Shown here in pieces: positions 53,732 through 64,000 of a stretch of DNA of 64,000 nucleotides; position 1 is the stretch's first letter; each line of letters starts with the position of its first letter. The translations under genes were made by a program, and so were the position numbers. The stretch comes from Dendrocalamus latiflorus (Eukaryota; Streptophyta; Magnoliopsida; Poales; Poaceae). Below the pieces are notes generated by a model. That model worked only from the letters and a program-made list of their open reading frames with translations, did no database searches and was not told the origin of the DNA. The DNA lies in the NCBI GenBank assembly GCA_017311315.1, contig CM029619.1, forward strand, positions 28,353,656 to 28,417,655, read 5' to 3'.

Positions 53732-55291
53732 TGTCAGATTCAGATGTTACAATCCAGAATCATCTGTGATTCTACCGTACTATTCCCTGAATCAGTAAAT
53801 AGTGCTCACAGATATAGTGCTGAACATCAAAATATATAGCATGCGGAAGCTAAATATAATAATAGACTTACTCATGGGCCGGTCAGGCCGAAATCAATAA
53901 AAATGCAGCAGCAGAAATGAAGCACACATGTGGGACTCTCAGACCGTGCCCACTGGCAGCCAACTGGGGGTTTGCGACCTAGTTCTGACACCTTCATCTT
54001 CTTCACCAGCATGTCTAGGTACATTGCTGAAACGTAGTGATCTGACTCCTAATTTTGGATTAATTAAGTGAGCGAGGGTGAGCACAAACCACCGTGTTTC
54101 ACGAGCCAATACACAGGATGCAAATAGATAACATGCATGGCTTACCGAGGAAAGGCTCGGGTTATTTTATTTGCCATAAATTGCTTTTAAAATATGATAC
54201 ATAGAAATTTCCTGAGACCTAGTAATTTGAACTAAAACATAATGTATGAAAGAATGCAATAATAATACCGATTTAGATACCATCCACCGTTATATGGCTT
54301 CTGCACCATATGCTAACCTTTTAGCGTTATAACCACTTACCTTATCACTAGGACGACACCCAGGGCAACACAAATCAGGGATTTCCACTGCCCTCCACTT
54401 TTGCAATTCCACCCACAAATTTTTTGAAATAGAACTATATCCTGTTAAACTCCCATGCCCGTCCTTGGCCGTGGGCACAGCTATTCGAATAGTTTTCACT
54501 CTGCAGAGTTTGTACACTTTACCCACAAGAGACAATCTGCTCGTTGCTCCACACGATTGCTTAGTCATGTGGTTGAGTAGATCATCACAAGGCCATTATA
54601 ATGCATTTTCCCAACAAAGTCACGTCCGCTAAAGTTTCACTCCCTTTGGGGTACGGCCACCCTTCTAGGAGTCCCCTCTTACGCCGTCACGTCGGAGTAT
54701 GTGGCCATCCTCTGCCCCCTCATGGTCACACCAGCGCAACCCATACTGAGTCGATGCAAATTAGTTAGCCCTGCCTACAATTTGCCAGCTTGTGGTTGTA
54801 CTGTTGCACACTTGGAGGTCATCACAAGATTCGGTCGTTAGGGTTATTTGGGTTGTTCTACCACTATCCCTCTTTTGCTTTCATGGCACCACACCTCTGA
54901 ACCATCCGCCAAGATAATTAAGCAACCTGAGGCTGGGCCGGCGGGGAATTGGGCCGCACGGCCGAAGAAGGGATGGGGTTGGGCTGGTTTCGGCCGGCCT
55001 AACTCCATCCATTTTTTTTATTTTTACTTTTGGGTTCACTCTTTGCACATATCTTGGTATAAAATCCAGATTTATTTTAAATTCCTCCCCCGAACTTTTT
55101 TGGATTATCTTTTTAGATTCTTAATTACAATTTGAATTTACCTTCTTAATTGTATATTTTCTTTTTATTTCAAATTTTGGGAACCTCAACCAAAAATCTG
55201 GAAGAACACCATGAAATTCAAATCCAAAATAAAATAAAATATATTACTAAGAGCTCCATATTTACAAGGTCAAAATTTCTGGGATGTTACA
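53732..55291 (-). repeat. Antisense LTR of the long-LTR family, 1.56 kb
   Basis: Starts tgtcagattcag, ends gggatgttaca on the plus strand (TGTAACATCCC...CTGACA on its own strand). It shares the conserved blocks with the other long LTRs: ccctgaatcagtaaatagtg and the palindrome CTATTCGAATAG (54481-54492). No matching 5-bp duplication is seen at its ends (gcaaca against gtagg). Confidence 0.72.
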
Positions 55292-56380
55292 GTAGGTAAG
55301 GAAAAGTAATCAAATCTATGGTAAACTGGAAATTCTCATCGAGCAACCTTGGGCTCTGATACCACTTGATGGAGACGAGGTGCCCGATCTTTCGATGAGA
55401 TTATAACTATCGATTTTGGGTGGAGGTGACTCTCACGATCCGACTATAACTGTAAAACGATGCTTACGCCTTAGCAATCGTTGAACCAACTCCGAGATGT
55501 TATTGACCTAGCTGGAAGCGCGATCAACCTGAACACGAAGTTCAATCCCAACGAGCAATCAAAGAACTAGCAAGATTAAGATATAGGCAATCTGATATTG
55601 CAAATAAGATTGAAGTGTAGATGGTATTGAAAACAAAGTTGGGATCCTGAAAGCTATCTTGATAGGTGGTCGTCCAACAGAACTGAAGAACAGAAGTTTG
55701 CACAATGGCTAAATCTAAATTCAACGAAATCCAAGCCCTAGCATAGGGACGTGGCGGCTCCTATATAGGGAGACGATTAGGGGTGGCGTCCAGGAAAGTG
55801 GGCGCACGCCCCTAGGGTTACAAAGCCCATGGGCCCAAGTGAAGGTGGCGCAACACTCTTTTGACTCGGACTCAAAAACCAATATAGACTATTTTGATGA
55901 TTATGGCTAGCTTGGATGTAATTTGATGATGAGGTTGGATTCATTATATGGTAGACTGGATAAGCTTTCCATGAAGTCCAAGAACATCCCAAACGGAGTC
56001 TGTATGAGAAATTTACGTCCGTTTAAACTTGATACCATTGCGGTAGTCCAAATCCGATTCCAGAACGAGCCTAACTCGAATTTTTGCTTGACTTGGTCCC
56101 AAAGTGACATGGAGACCTCCATTATTCCTTCCATGCATGTCCATGACTCCACATACCTTTTCTTCATCCTTTCCCATGTTCCTAAGCACAATTACATCAC
56201 TTGCATTAGGTAATGGTCTATTCTCAGTAGTATATAAACCTAGGAACGAATTGACCTAGTAATTAAGTTGGCGAGCACGAGCTTAAGTAAGTGGTCCTTG
56301 TAACACTTGCTGTGACTGAATTATGTGTGTAGGCATGGTTGTATCCATAGGAGGGATATCCTCATCAGCCATAGTTTGAC
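55292..56380 (-). repeat. Antisense LTR-retrotransposon fragment: PBS plus LTR part
   Basis: 55351-55366 on the minus strand reads AGTGGTATCAGAGCCC, a Met-tRNA primer-binding site. The LTR therefore lies to the right, starting at tgatggagacgagg (55367). A TATA-like tcctatatagg lies at ~55761. The right LTR end could not be fixed (about 56215-56380). No coding capacity; copia or gypsy cannot be decided. Confidence 0.55.
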
Positions 56381-56896
56381 AATACAATTTTATCAAGAGA
56401 TTACTTTCTTGACTGCCCTATTTATGTTTTCTTTCTGTGAAATTCCAACAGTAAAAGTAAGAAGGCAGCTTGGAGGGAAGGTCATGTGAATTCAAATATC
56501 AGCATCAGTGAGAAACAAATATGCAAGTTTTTAAACTCGTTAGGGTTAACTCGAAGACTAAGGTTAACTATGATGAACCACAAAGGTCAGAGTGCAGAAG
56601 TTAGGATGTCATTAGCTAACTTTGTTGAAACATGAAAGGCACGTACAACAGCATAGCACAAGCCAGAACATTTATATAAAATGAGGAAACAATGAAATTG
56701 GAATTCACAACAGCACTCAAATCTTCAGTATATGACAGCATGAACCAGTTTGTGCAAGAACAATAATTACTGAAAATTTTGTGTGAGAACAATACAAAGA
56801 CACAAGAATTTATACGATTAAAAAGAGCAAGCATATGCTAATTATCTGAGAACAGTGTGATAAATAGAATACAACATAGTTTTTTTAGTGGAATAT
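56381..56896. other. Unassigned non-coding stretch
   Basis: AT-rich sequence with many short frames. I see no domain, RNA gene or element end. Confidence 0.4.
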
Positions 56897-57167
56897 TGAA
56901 AGGCCCCAAAAATTTCAAAATTTTTATGGTTTTTCCTGAATTTTTGAGTGAATTATGAAATCCTTCCCAATTCGGAAATTCCCAGCAAAAACTGCTTTCC
57001 TTTCTCGGTCTTTCGCTTTCTCAGCTCGTTGGCACATTTTCCTTTTCCGCCTTCCCCTTGCGGTCGCGCCCGTGCCGCGCACGCAGACCCGCCTCGCTGT
57101 GCGCCATGCCGGATCGCCGTCGTCGCCTGTTCCCGGTCGCGCCAACTCCCCTCACCTCTCCCCTCTG
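56897..57167. repeat. Left part of an LTR-like GC-rich repeat split by the solo LTR
   Basis: Begins tgaaaggccccaaaaatttc, the look of an LTR start, and passes into a GC-rich stretch that ends ...ctcacctctcccctctg. After the 5.5-kb solo LTR the same kind of sequence resumes at 62673. Confidence 0.5.
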
Positions 57168-60100
57168 TGTCAGACCTAGATTTTACAATCCGGAATCTTC
57201 TGTGATTTCACCGCACTATTCCCTGGATCAGTAGATAGTGCTCACAGATTACAGTTCTGAATATCAAAGTACATATCATACGGAAGCGTAAATATAATAG
57301 TAAACTTACTCATGGGCCGTTTAGGCCGAATTCATTAAATTGTAGCAGCGGAAGAACGAAGCACACAGATGGGACCTTCAGGACATGCCCACAGGCAGCC
57401 AACTGGAGGATCGCGACCTAGTTCTTGACATCTTCATCTTCTTCGCCATCATGATCCAAAAGTATTGTTGAAGCGTAGTGATCTGATTCCTGCTTCTGAA
57501 TTTGTCGCAAAAGCGAGTGTGAGCACAAACCACCGTGCTCGCGAGCCAATACACAGAATGCAAATAAATAGTATGCATGGCTTAACAAAGGAGAGGCTCG
57601 GGTTATTTTATTTGCCAAAAATTACTGTTAGTAGCTTTGTCATTATTTAATCATAGTGTTATTGTTATTGCCTATACTCCACCTAGCGACTACCATAATC
57701 GACTTAATCCACCATATACACTTTCTTTATTGATTGCTGTCTAGGACTCCAAACAGCGAATGACATCATTTAATTAGTCCACCGATCATGCTCTTTCCAT
57801 ATTGATTGCTATCTATGACTCCAAACAGCGATTATCATCAATTATGCAATCCACCAATCATACCTTCATTGCTGCCTAAATCCCCACACAGCGAGTATCA
57901 TAACTTATATAATCCACTGATCAATTACTGCCTAAAACTCCAAACAGCTAGCGACATCATTTATCTAATATCATTTATTTAATCCACCAGTATCCTTTGC
58001 ATTCTAAATTCTTAACAATCCTTTCGTTATTGATCCACAACCATAATTCTTCAATAATCAATATTATTTTTCCATTATCTATCTCTAACTAATTCATGAG
58101 TATACATCCACCAAGAATATCATTGACCAAGTATACGATTCACTAGTTTATTTCCACCAAGTATATTATTGATTAGGTGTACGATTCACCAGTATTCATC
58201 CACCAGGAATATCATTGATCAAGTTTATACTCCAGGAATTGTTATCATACCCCAAACTCCCTAGATCAATTCATCCACCCAGAAGTTGTTCAAATCCTAT
58301 TAATCCCAATATTGTCAACATCTCCCAAGAATTTATGTCAAATATCAGTGTTGTAATCCAACCAATACCCTTGCACTTCCTAATACTCCAAAGATCATAT
58401 AAATCATCTATCTAGTATAGGTATCCATTTGGGCTCATTTCTCTCAGAATCCACACTATCGTTTTCTTTTTATAATCGACATGAGTCCACCCATATATTT
58501 ATGTTTTACCACAAACTTCCATCTTCATTACTCTCGACTCTACTTATTTCCTCATATATTTTACTTTGCGAGAAGAGAAAACATTTTACTTTTGCAATAT
58601 GATACATAAAAATTTCCTGAGACCTAGCAGTTTTGAACAAAAACATAATGTTCAAGAAAATGCAATAATAATAGCGATCCAGATTCCATCCACCGTTACA
58701 TGGCATCCGCACCATATAGCATCTTTCAGCGTTATAGACGCTTAACTTACCACTGGGACGACACCCAGGACAATTCAAATCAGGGCTTTCCACTGCCCTC
58801 CACTTTTTCCATTACCACCCACAAAGTTTTTGAAATAGAACTATATCTAGTTAAGTTCCCATGTCCGCTCTTGACCGTGGGCACGGCTATTCGAATAGTT
58901 TTGACTCTGCAGAGTTTGTACACTTTCACCACAAGAGACAATCAACTCGTTGCCCCACACGATTCCTTAGTCATGTGGTTGAGCAGACCATCACAGTGAC
59001 TTTTCAAAGTATCTAGACCCTTTTGTCGTCTCACCTTATGGGAAACTGCCCACTTGCGGTGGGTCCCATCTATGCGCGGGATGTTCCCCACAGCCACTAA
59101 CGCAGCCGGGCTCCTACTTCCCGCAACGTTAGGACAGCTGGGAAACTTCACCCTCCACTGGTGTCCCTTAGGGCCCCCGTGCCCGTGCTTATCCACTTCT
59201 ATCCACTACCAGTGAGATGAGTCCGGGGTTTCGATAAGTTTACTTAGCCAAGTTGTACTTTACAGACTTGTGGTTGTACTGTTTTACACAGGAGGTCATG
59301 ACAAAATTCAGTCCTTAGTGGTATCTGGGCGGTTCTACCACAAACCACACTCTCGTGCACCACTGCACCATACCCCCCATCCATCCGCCCAGATAAATAA
59401 GCAATTTGAGGTTATTGGGAATATAAAATAACCATATCCAACATACACCAGTCATTACCACCATGACTGCCCAACCAATTCTTATCATGATTAAAAGTGT
59501 TGCTTGGGCGCTCTCGCGCCCAAGAATATCTAAGCAATACTAAGCATGGCATATAATTACGGGCTTATTTTCGAAAGGTTACTATTATAATTTTTGCTAG
59601 GGCGACAAGGTTCACAAATTCAAATATTCCAAAGGGAGTGTAATATTATTCAAGGCAAACAGGGCATATAACTAGAATATTGAATTTATCATGTATTTGC
59701 ATCTAAAATAACAGCATGCAATTTGATAATTTAAACCAAAGTAATTTGCAGAAAATATAGGTTCAACATGATCAAAGTATTGACTCGCCTTGCGCGGTTT
59801 ACCGTGGCCTTGAGCTCACTCAATGCTTTCTCTTGAGCTTCCGGTCTTTATCTTCACTTCGAGCTTGATCTCGATTGATCCACTGGATCTTCACGACTCC
59901 CGATTTCTAATTACGCGACAAACGAGTGAATCCAAATAAAAGCAAATAACTCAAAGGATCCAAATAAATCCGAATAAACTCGATTTAGTTTTATTATGAG
60001 TTAATGGGTGATTTGAGGCGAGGTCGATGGTAGAATACGATGACTCAATCTGTTTATTAATACCTTTCTTTTATTATTTTTATATTTTTTTAGGAAATTC

Positions 60101-60587
60101 CATGAGTTAGGTTAGACCTTTGAATTGGTGTATGGGTTTAGCTGAGTATTTTATCGGGTGCTAATATTCAGAGTATATACACGATATATGAAAATTTTAG
60201 CTTATTAAATTATTCTTTAGAGTCCACGTTTATTGTGTTTTGTAGCACGATATCTTATGTACCCTTAGTTAGCACTAGACGTATTATTCATTTTCCCTGA
60301 ATCGTAATCTTGAATGTGTCTTTACGATATTTATGAACTTTGGACTTTAGGCTAAATCATATTTTATTCATATCTTTATTTGATAATTAGACCTCAGTTA
60401 ACTATTTAGGCTATATTAGTTGTTCATTTGGTAATTAACTAGTATTAAATCTTAAACAATTTTGTTTACAGCCTAATAAGATTTGCTGTCAAATTACTTT
60501 GATATGAGCTTAATTGCTATTTTAGTCTAACTAAGGTTCTTGTGATGCATTGATGTTTATGATAGAACCATCTCTTATTAATGTTCT

Positions 60588-60680
60588 TGTTGTGGTTATA
60601 GACCAAACAGAGAGAGATGTGGCAGTGAAGAGTTGGGAGAGTGTGATCGGTAATGGCTTGGGTCCTCCCCCATGGCCTGT

Positions 60681-60719
<39 letters not shown>

Positions 60720-60857
60720 GGGGAGTGCTTTTACAATTATACCCTTACATCTGAGTATCCCCTTCAGGGGCACTTATGTCATTACACATGGCCCATTCTG
60801 GGCTTTATAACCTTCTACCAGGCCTGCTGGGTTTAGGTGGGGGCCACCCCTACAACA
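60588..60857 (-). mobile_element. Nested solo LTR of the Tat-like family, TSD GTTCT
   Basis: Starts tgttgtggttatagaccaaa and ends ggccacccctacaaca, as do the LTRs at 28939 and 48878. It is expanded by a (ta)n run at about 60686-60714. It is flanked by GTTCT at 60583-60587 and 60858-60862. It shows that this family was active after the long LTR had inserted. Confidence 0.93.
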
Positions 60858-61086
60858 GTTCTATTATCAATTTTCAGATTTAAAACAATTAATAGAGGCA
60901 CACTAATTATTCATGTATGGTAACTAAACAAATATTAAATCTTAAATATTGTCATTCACATCCTAGTAAAATATGTGAGCCACCAGAGACTAATCTCTAG
61001 TTCTCCAAACTTTTCCTTAACTGCCATGGAGTAAAGAAACAAAACATCAAAAACTAGGAGTGAAAAGAGTGGGAAATGGGGGATAT

Positions 61087-61149
61087 GGGAATCGAACTCG
61101 GGACTCAGGGTGGAAGGAGTAGCGCATGCTCGGGCTAGCCAACCAGGCG
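61087..61149 (-). other. tRNA-like module in the solo LTR
   Basis: On the minus strand: ctggttggctagcccgag (A-box-like) and, about 40 bp on, cccgagttcgattccc (B-box-like). It corresponds to 16128-16183 in the other LTR copy. Confidence 0.42.
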
Positions 61150-62351
61150 TTGCTAACTTTGTGATGCTGTGGGGGAGGTTAAGTTAATAAGGCGACTACT
61201 GGGGTCCAGCCCAAAACAGAGCTCCCAACCGGCCGAAACAGGGAATGGGGGCACACGGCCGGCGGCAGGGGCTCCGACGAGGGAATGTTAGAGGGGCGGG
61301 GTGAGATTGCAAAATGGGTTCCCGGGAAGGTGTGGGAGCCGGTGGAGGAGGCGGCGCGGCCCAGGACGGCGCAGGTCGGCGGGGGCGGCTGTTTGTGCAA
61401 CCGGCGGTGAGGTGGGGAACGGGGCGCCGACGGCCGAGAGGGAGGAAGAAGAGGGGGGCACATATAAGCTACAAGAGGCCAAGGGGAAGCTCACCACGCG
61501 TTTGGCCGAGCCGGATTGAGTCGGAGGGAAGCCGGCGGCGGAGACCAGGGGCGACGCGGGCTTGCACATGGCGCCGACGACGTACAGGCGACGAGAGGTC
61601 TGGCCAACGGTGCGGGTGGGTTCGTGATGCCCCGGTGAAGATGTGGCGCGAAGTAATTGACCGGAGAAGGCTTCAGTCGGCCGATGCACCACCGGCTGGC
61701 GTTGGAAGGGATGAAGTCCGCCGGCGAGTTAGAGGCACCGAGAGGTCGATTCTTTTTGGGGAAATGATAAGTTTGGAACGACGACGTCAACGGAAGCTTC
61801 GTCGAATTTTTATAGGCGGCGTGCTGGGCTGGCGACGTGCGGGGACGGACGTGCGGTCCTTTCGGTGCCACGCGGCAGCAGCAAGCGGCGATGCAGGCGG
61901 CGATGGCAGGGGCAGCAGCTGCGGCACGATTGTGTGTGATTTGCTTGTGACATTTCAGCGCAGGTGCTGCAGCTTTGCGCCGTGAAAGCCGGGTGATGCG
62001 ACGAAGCGGGGCAGAGAGCAGTGCACAGCGCAGAGGAGAAAGCAGGGAGGAGGAAAGCAGAGAAAGGAGGAGGGGCCTGGTGCGCACGGGGAAAGGAGAG
62101 GAGAGAGGTCGGCAGGGAGTAGGGCCCGCAAGCAGTGACAGAGGGCAAGGTGCTTGGTCGGCAGGGAAAATAGAGGAGGGGAAAGAGAAGAGGGAAAAGT
62201 AGGGTCCACCTGGAAGTGACAGGAAACAATAGAATGTTTTAGGCTTAGTGTTGAGATTTCATATTTCTAATTTAAATTTTGCTTCATACTTATGATCATT
62301 TATTTTTGCATGATGTTTAAGCTTTAGATTATCAACTGTTATCTGAGGGCT

Positions 62352-62409
62352 TCTATTATTATTATTATTATTATTATTATTTATGTTATATATATATATA
62401 TATATATAG
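62352..62409. repeat. Microsatellites (att)n and (ta)n
   Basis: About nine att units at ~62354-62382, then a (ta) run at ~62390-62409, inside the solo LTR. The (ta) tract corresponds in place to the AT repeats at 14830-14870 in the LARD LTR. Confidence 0.85.
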
Positions 62410-62672
62410 GTGTTTGTATTTTAGTCATTCTCCTTTATTGCTATTTATGTCCTTCGAATTTAAAATTTTGAGTTTCCATTATTTGTATATTTCCTTGTAT
62501 GGCATTACTAATGTTGATTTTGTTTTTGGTCTTTCTTGAACCTCTTTAACTGTTAGGAGCTCAATCAAAATTTAAGAACACCCTAAAAATCCAAACTCAA
62601 ATAGAATACTTGACAAAGATAACTCAAGGGCTTCATATTTTCAAATTTAAAATTTCAGGATGTTACACTCTG

Positions 62673-64000
62673 TCCCCTTGGCCCCACCTGCCAGCCTCTG
62701 CTACCCTCTCCTCCCCGCGCTTCGCGCTGCCGCCCATCCCGATCGCTCACCTACTCCCGTGCGCCATTACTCCCTTACAGCCGTGGCACCGCCCCATCGC
62801 TCGGACTCGACTCCCTACCAACTCCCTCAGCTTGCCTGTGCCGTCTGCCAGCTCCGTAGCTCGCCCACTCCGCGCCATTACTCACCGTGGGCAGCGCCAA
62901 CCTACTCTCTCGCTGCCCACTCTCCTCAATTTTTCTTAAGCCCAGCCACCCCCACCAGAAGCTCCGCGCTACTCCTTAGTCCCTCCCAGAGCAGCCGATT
63001 GAGGTTTGAGCCACCGCATCGCCACCGGCGAGTTTCCTCAGCTCTGGTGATCTCCCGAGCTTAACTCCTTCATTTCTTCTCTAAAATTTGATTGCATTCA
63101 TTGACATGACCTTTTTTGCTTCCTGATCACGCCGGTGAACTCCATTGGCCGAGAGTGTCTCTCCCCTGCCTTGTCGGCGGAACTCACCGTTGACTGAAGG
63201 GAGGCCACCGTGGATAGCTCGGCAGAGAGCTCTTCAGCTCAAACCACCACCACCATTGTGATCCCCTTACTCCAGAGATGCTCAAAACACCGCCCATTTG
63301 CGCGGAGCGCCGCTATGGCCTCTGGTGTCAGAAAATCGCTGACGGACTTCGCCTCGGCCGTTCGCCGCCGTTGAGCCTGACCGTCCTTCCCAAAGCCCCA
63401 AAACAGGTTCCCCGTCTCCCAAGGCACCTCGTGCCACCCTTGGATCCCGCCGGAAGGCGTCGCCAGCGCCGTTCCTCTTGCACCGTCGTTCTCTGCCTCG
63501 CAGCGAGAATGACAGGCAAGAGGTAGACGACGACGACATGGACACATCAGAACCGTCCACATCTTCGTTGCCATCAAACCTCAGCATGGTCTCTTCCGTC
63601 CGATATCATTTAACTCCCTCGATCTGGGTCGTTCACCGCCAGCGCATCGCTGCCGCCCGCGCTGGCCACGCATTTGCCATCTAGCGCGGGAAGGCACGTG
63701 CGCACTGTGCCGAGGCCGAGCGGGCTGATTCTCACACTAGGCCACACTGTAGCAGTGGGCTAGCCCGACACTATGCAAAAGAATTTTCCAGGGATTTTCA
63801 AAGTTCCAAAAATCCAAAAAATCAAATAAAATCCCAAAAATTCCTAAAACCATTTTGATCATTTCGATGCCACGAACCCATCTTTGACCTCCATTCCACT
63901 AAATTCTCTTAAGAAAAATTCAAAAACCCCTCCATTCGAATTTATTGCATTTTACTCCTTTTTGATTAGGTTAATTTTTCCTCGCATGGTTAGGCTCAAG
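62673..64000. repeat. Right part of the interrupted LTR-like GC-rich repeat, running off the window
   Basis: GC-rich sequence (62673-63750) passing into an A-rich part (63775-63920: ccaaaaatccaaaaaatcaa) of the kind found in the long LTRs. Open frames on both strands show no domain. Its far end is outside the window. Confidence 0.45.

Larger units (their letters stand above)
57168..62667 (-). mobile_element. Solo LTR of the LARD family (5.5 kb), TSD CTCTG
   Basis: Starts tgtcagacctagatttta, ends ttcaggatgttaca; on its own strand it matches the LARD LTR start (TGTAACATCCTGAAA) and runs through the same landmarks. Identical 5-bp duplications CTCTG flank it (57163-57167, 62668-62672). With no PBS, PPT or second LTR it is a solo LTR made by LTR-LTR recombination. 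It carries the palindrome CTATTCGAATAG at 58887-58898, a tRNA-like module at 61087-61149, and a nested solo LTR at 60588-60857. Open frames in its GC-rich block (61300-62200) are not genes. Confidence 0.92.

Noticed and set aside
53732..55291. Calling the 1.56-kb antisense LTR a solo insertion with TSD
   Set aside because: Flanking bases (gcaaca and gtagg) do not match, so no duplication supports it.
61314..62229. Long R/G-rich frames on plus and P/S-rich frames on minus
   Set aside because: GC-rich part of the solo LTR; no domain and not conserved with the LARD LTR copy.

Overview
The window is a piece of a grass (Poaceae-type monocot) nuclear genome. It carries spliced plant genes with GC-rich first exons, plus layered grass-type LTR retrotransposons, CACTA, Mutator-like, hAT and PIF/Harbinger DNA elements. 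No species can be named from the sequence alone. It is mostly a nest of transposable elements around three host-gene remnants: an ALY/REF (THO4) RNA-export factor, an ATG8 (ATG8i-type) autophagy protein, and a piece of a PDR-type ABC transporter.

Layout. 1-7011: remains of several Ty3/gypsy elements (polyprotein tail with PPT and a 2.3-kb 3' LTR, LTR pieces in both orientations, an RT-integrase fusion relic). 7012-9778: a tandem array of exactly 1144-bp units built from a dead PIF/Harbinger transposase. 10122-10455: a hAT-type MITE with an 8-bp TSD. 10507-25035 (minus): a five-exon ALY/REF gene. It is split by an 8.6-kb CACTA element in intron 2 (11837-20479, TSD TTA) and by a 4.0-kb Mutator-like element inside exon 2 (20635-24679, 8/9-bp TSD). 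The CACTA carries a truncated long-LTR, non-coding retrotransposon (LARD) whose two LTR copies are identical over 886 bp. The Mutator-like element carries a plant-mobile-domain (PMD) gene between ~315-bp TIRs. 25287-27742 (plus): an ATG8i-like gene, head-to-head with ALY over ~250 bp, with a Mutator-type MITE in intron 1 and no C-terminal exon in the window.

28939-49125: a minus-strand Ty3/gypsy element of Tat/RIRE2-like type with 248-249-bp LTRs and a perfect 5-bp TSD (GTAAC). It keeps gag-protease but has no RT, RNase H or integrase on its own strand, so it looks non-autonomous. Behind gag-pro lie 53-, 56-, 67- and 15-bp tandem repeats and an antisense ORF of the 'putative gypsy type transposon' family. 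Inside it, in the opposite orientation, sits a related element with a full gag-pol order (29862 to ~35600), including a second, archaeal-like RNase H, but with no 3' LTR. A 5'-LTR/gag fragment of a Tekay/Del-like element (36786-42220) interrupts the 67-bp array.

49131-64000: an empty AT-rich stretch, a second copy of the 5-7-kb gypsy relic, a GC-rich TIR-flanked segment, the PDR transporter relic, antisense LTR pieces, and a 5.5-kb solo LTR of the LARD family (57168-62667, TSD CTCTG). That solo LTR contains a younger 270-bp solo LTR of the Tat-like family (60588-60857, TSD GTTCT) and is itself inserted in another LTR-like GC-rich sequence.

How the parts relate: the host genes appear as an old divergent gene pair (ALY, ATG8i) that was broken up by DNA transposons. 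The retroelements show an apparent autonomous/non-autonomous pair of one family, and a long-LTR family whose LTRs share a strongly conserved block centred on a 12-bp palindrome. All coordinates were read by eye; no alignment or database search was run.
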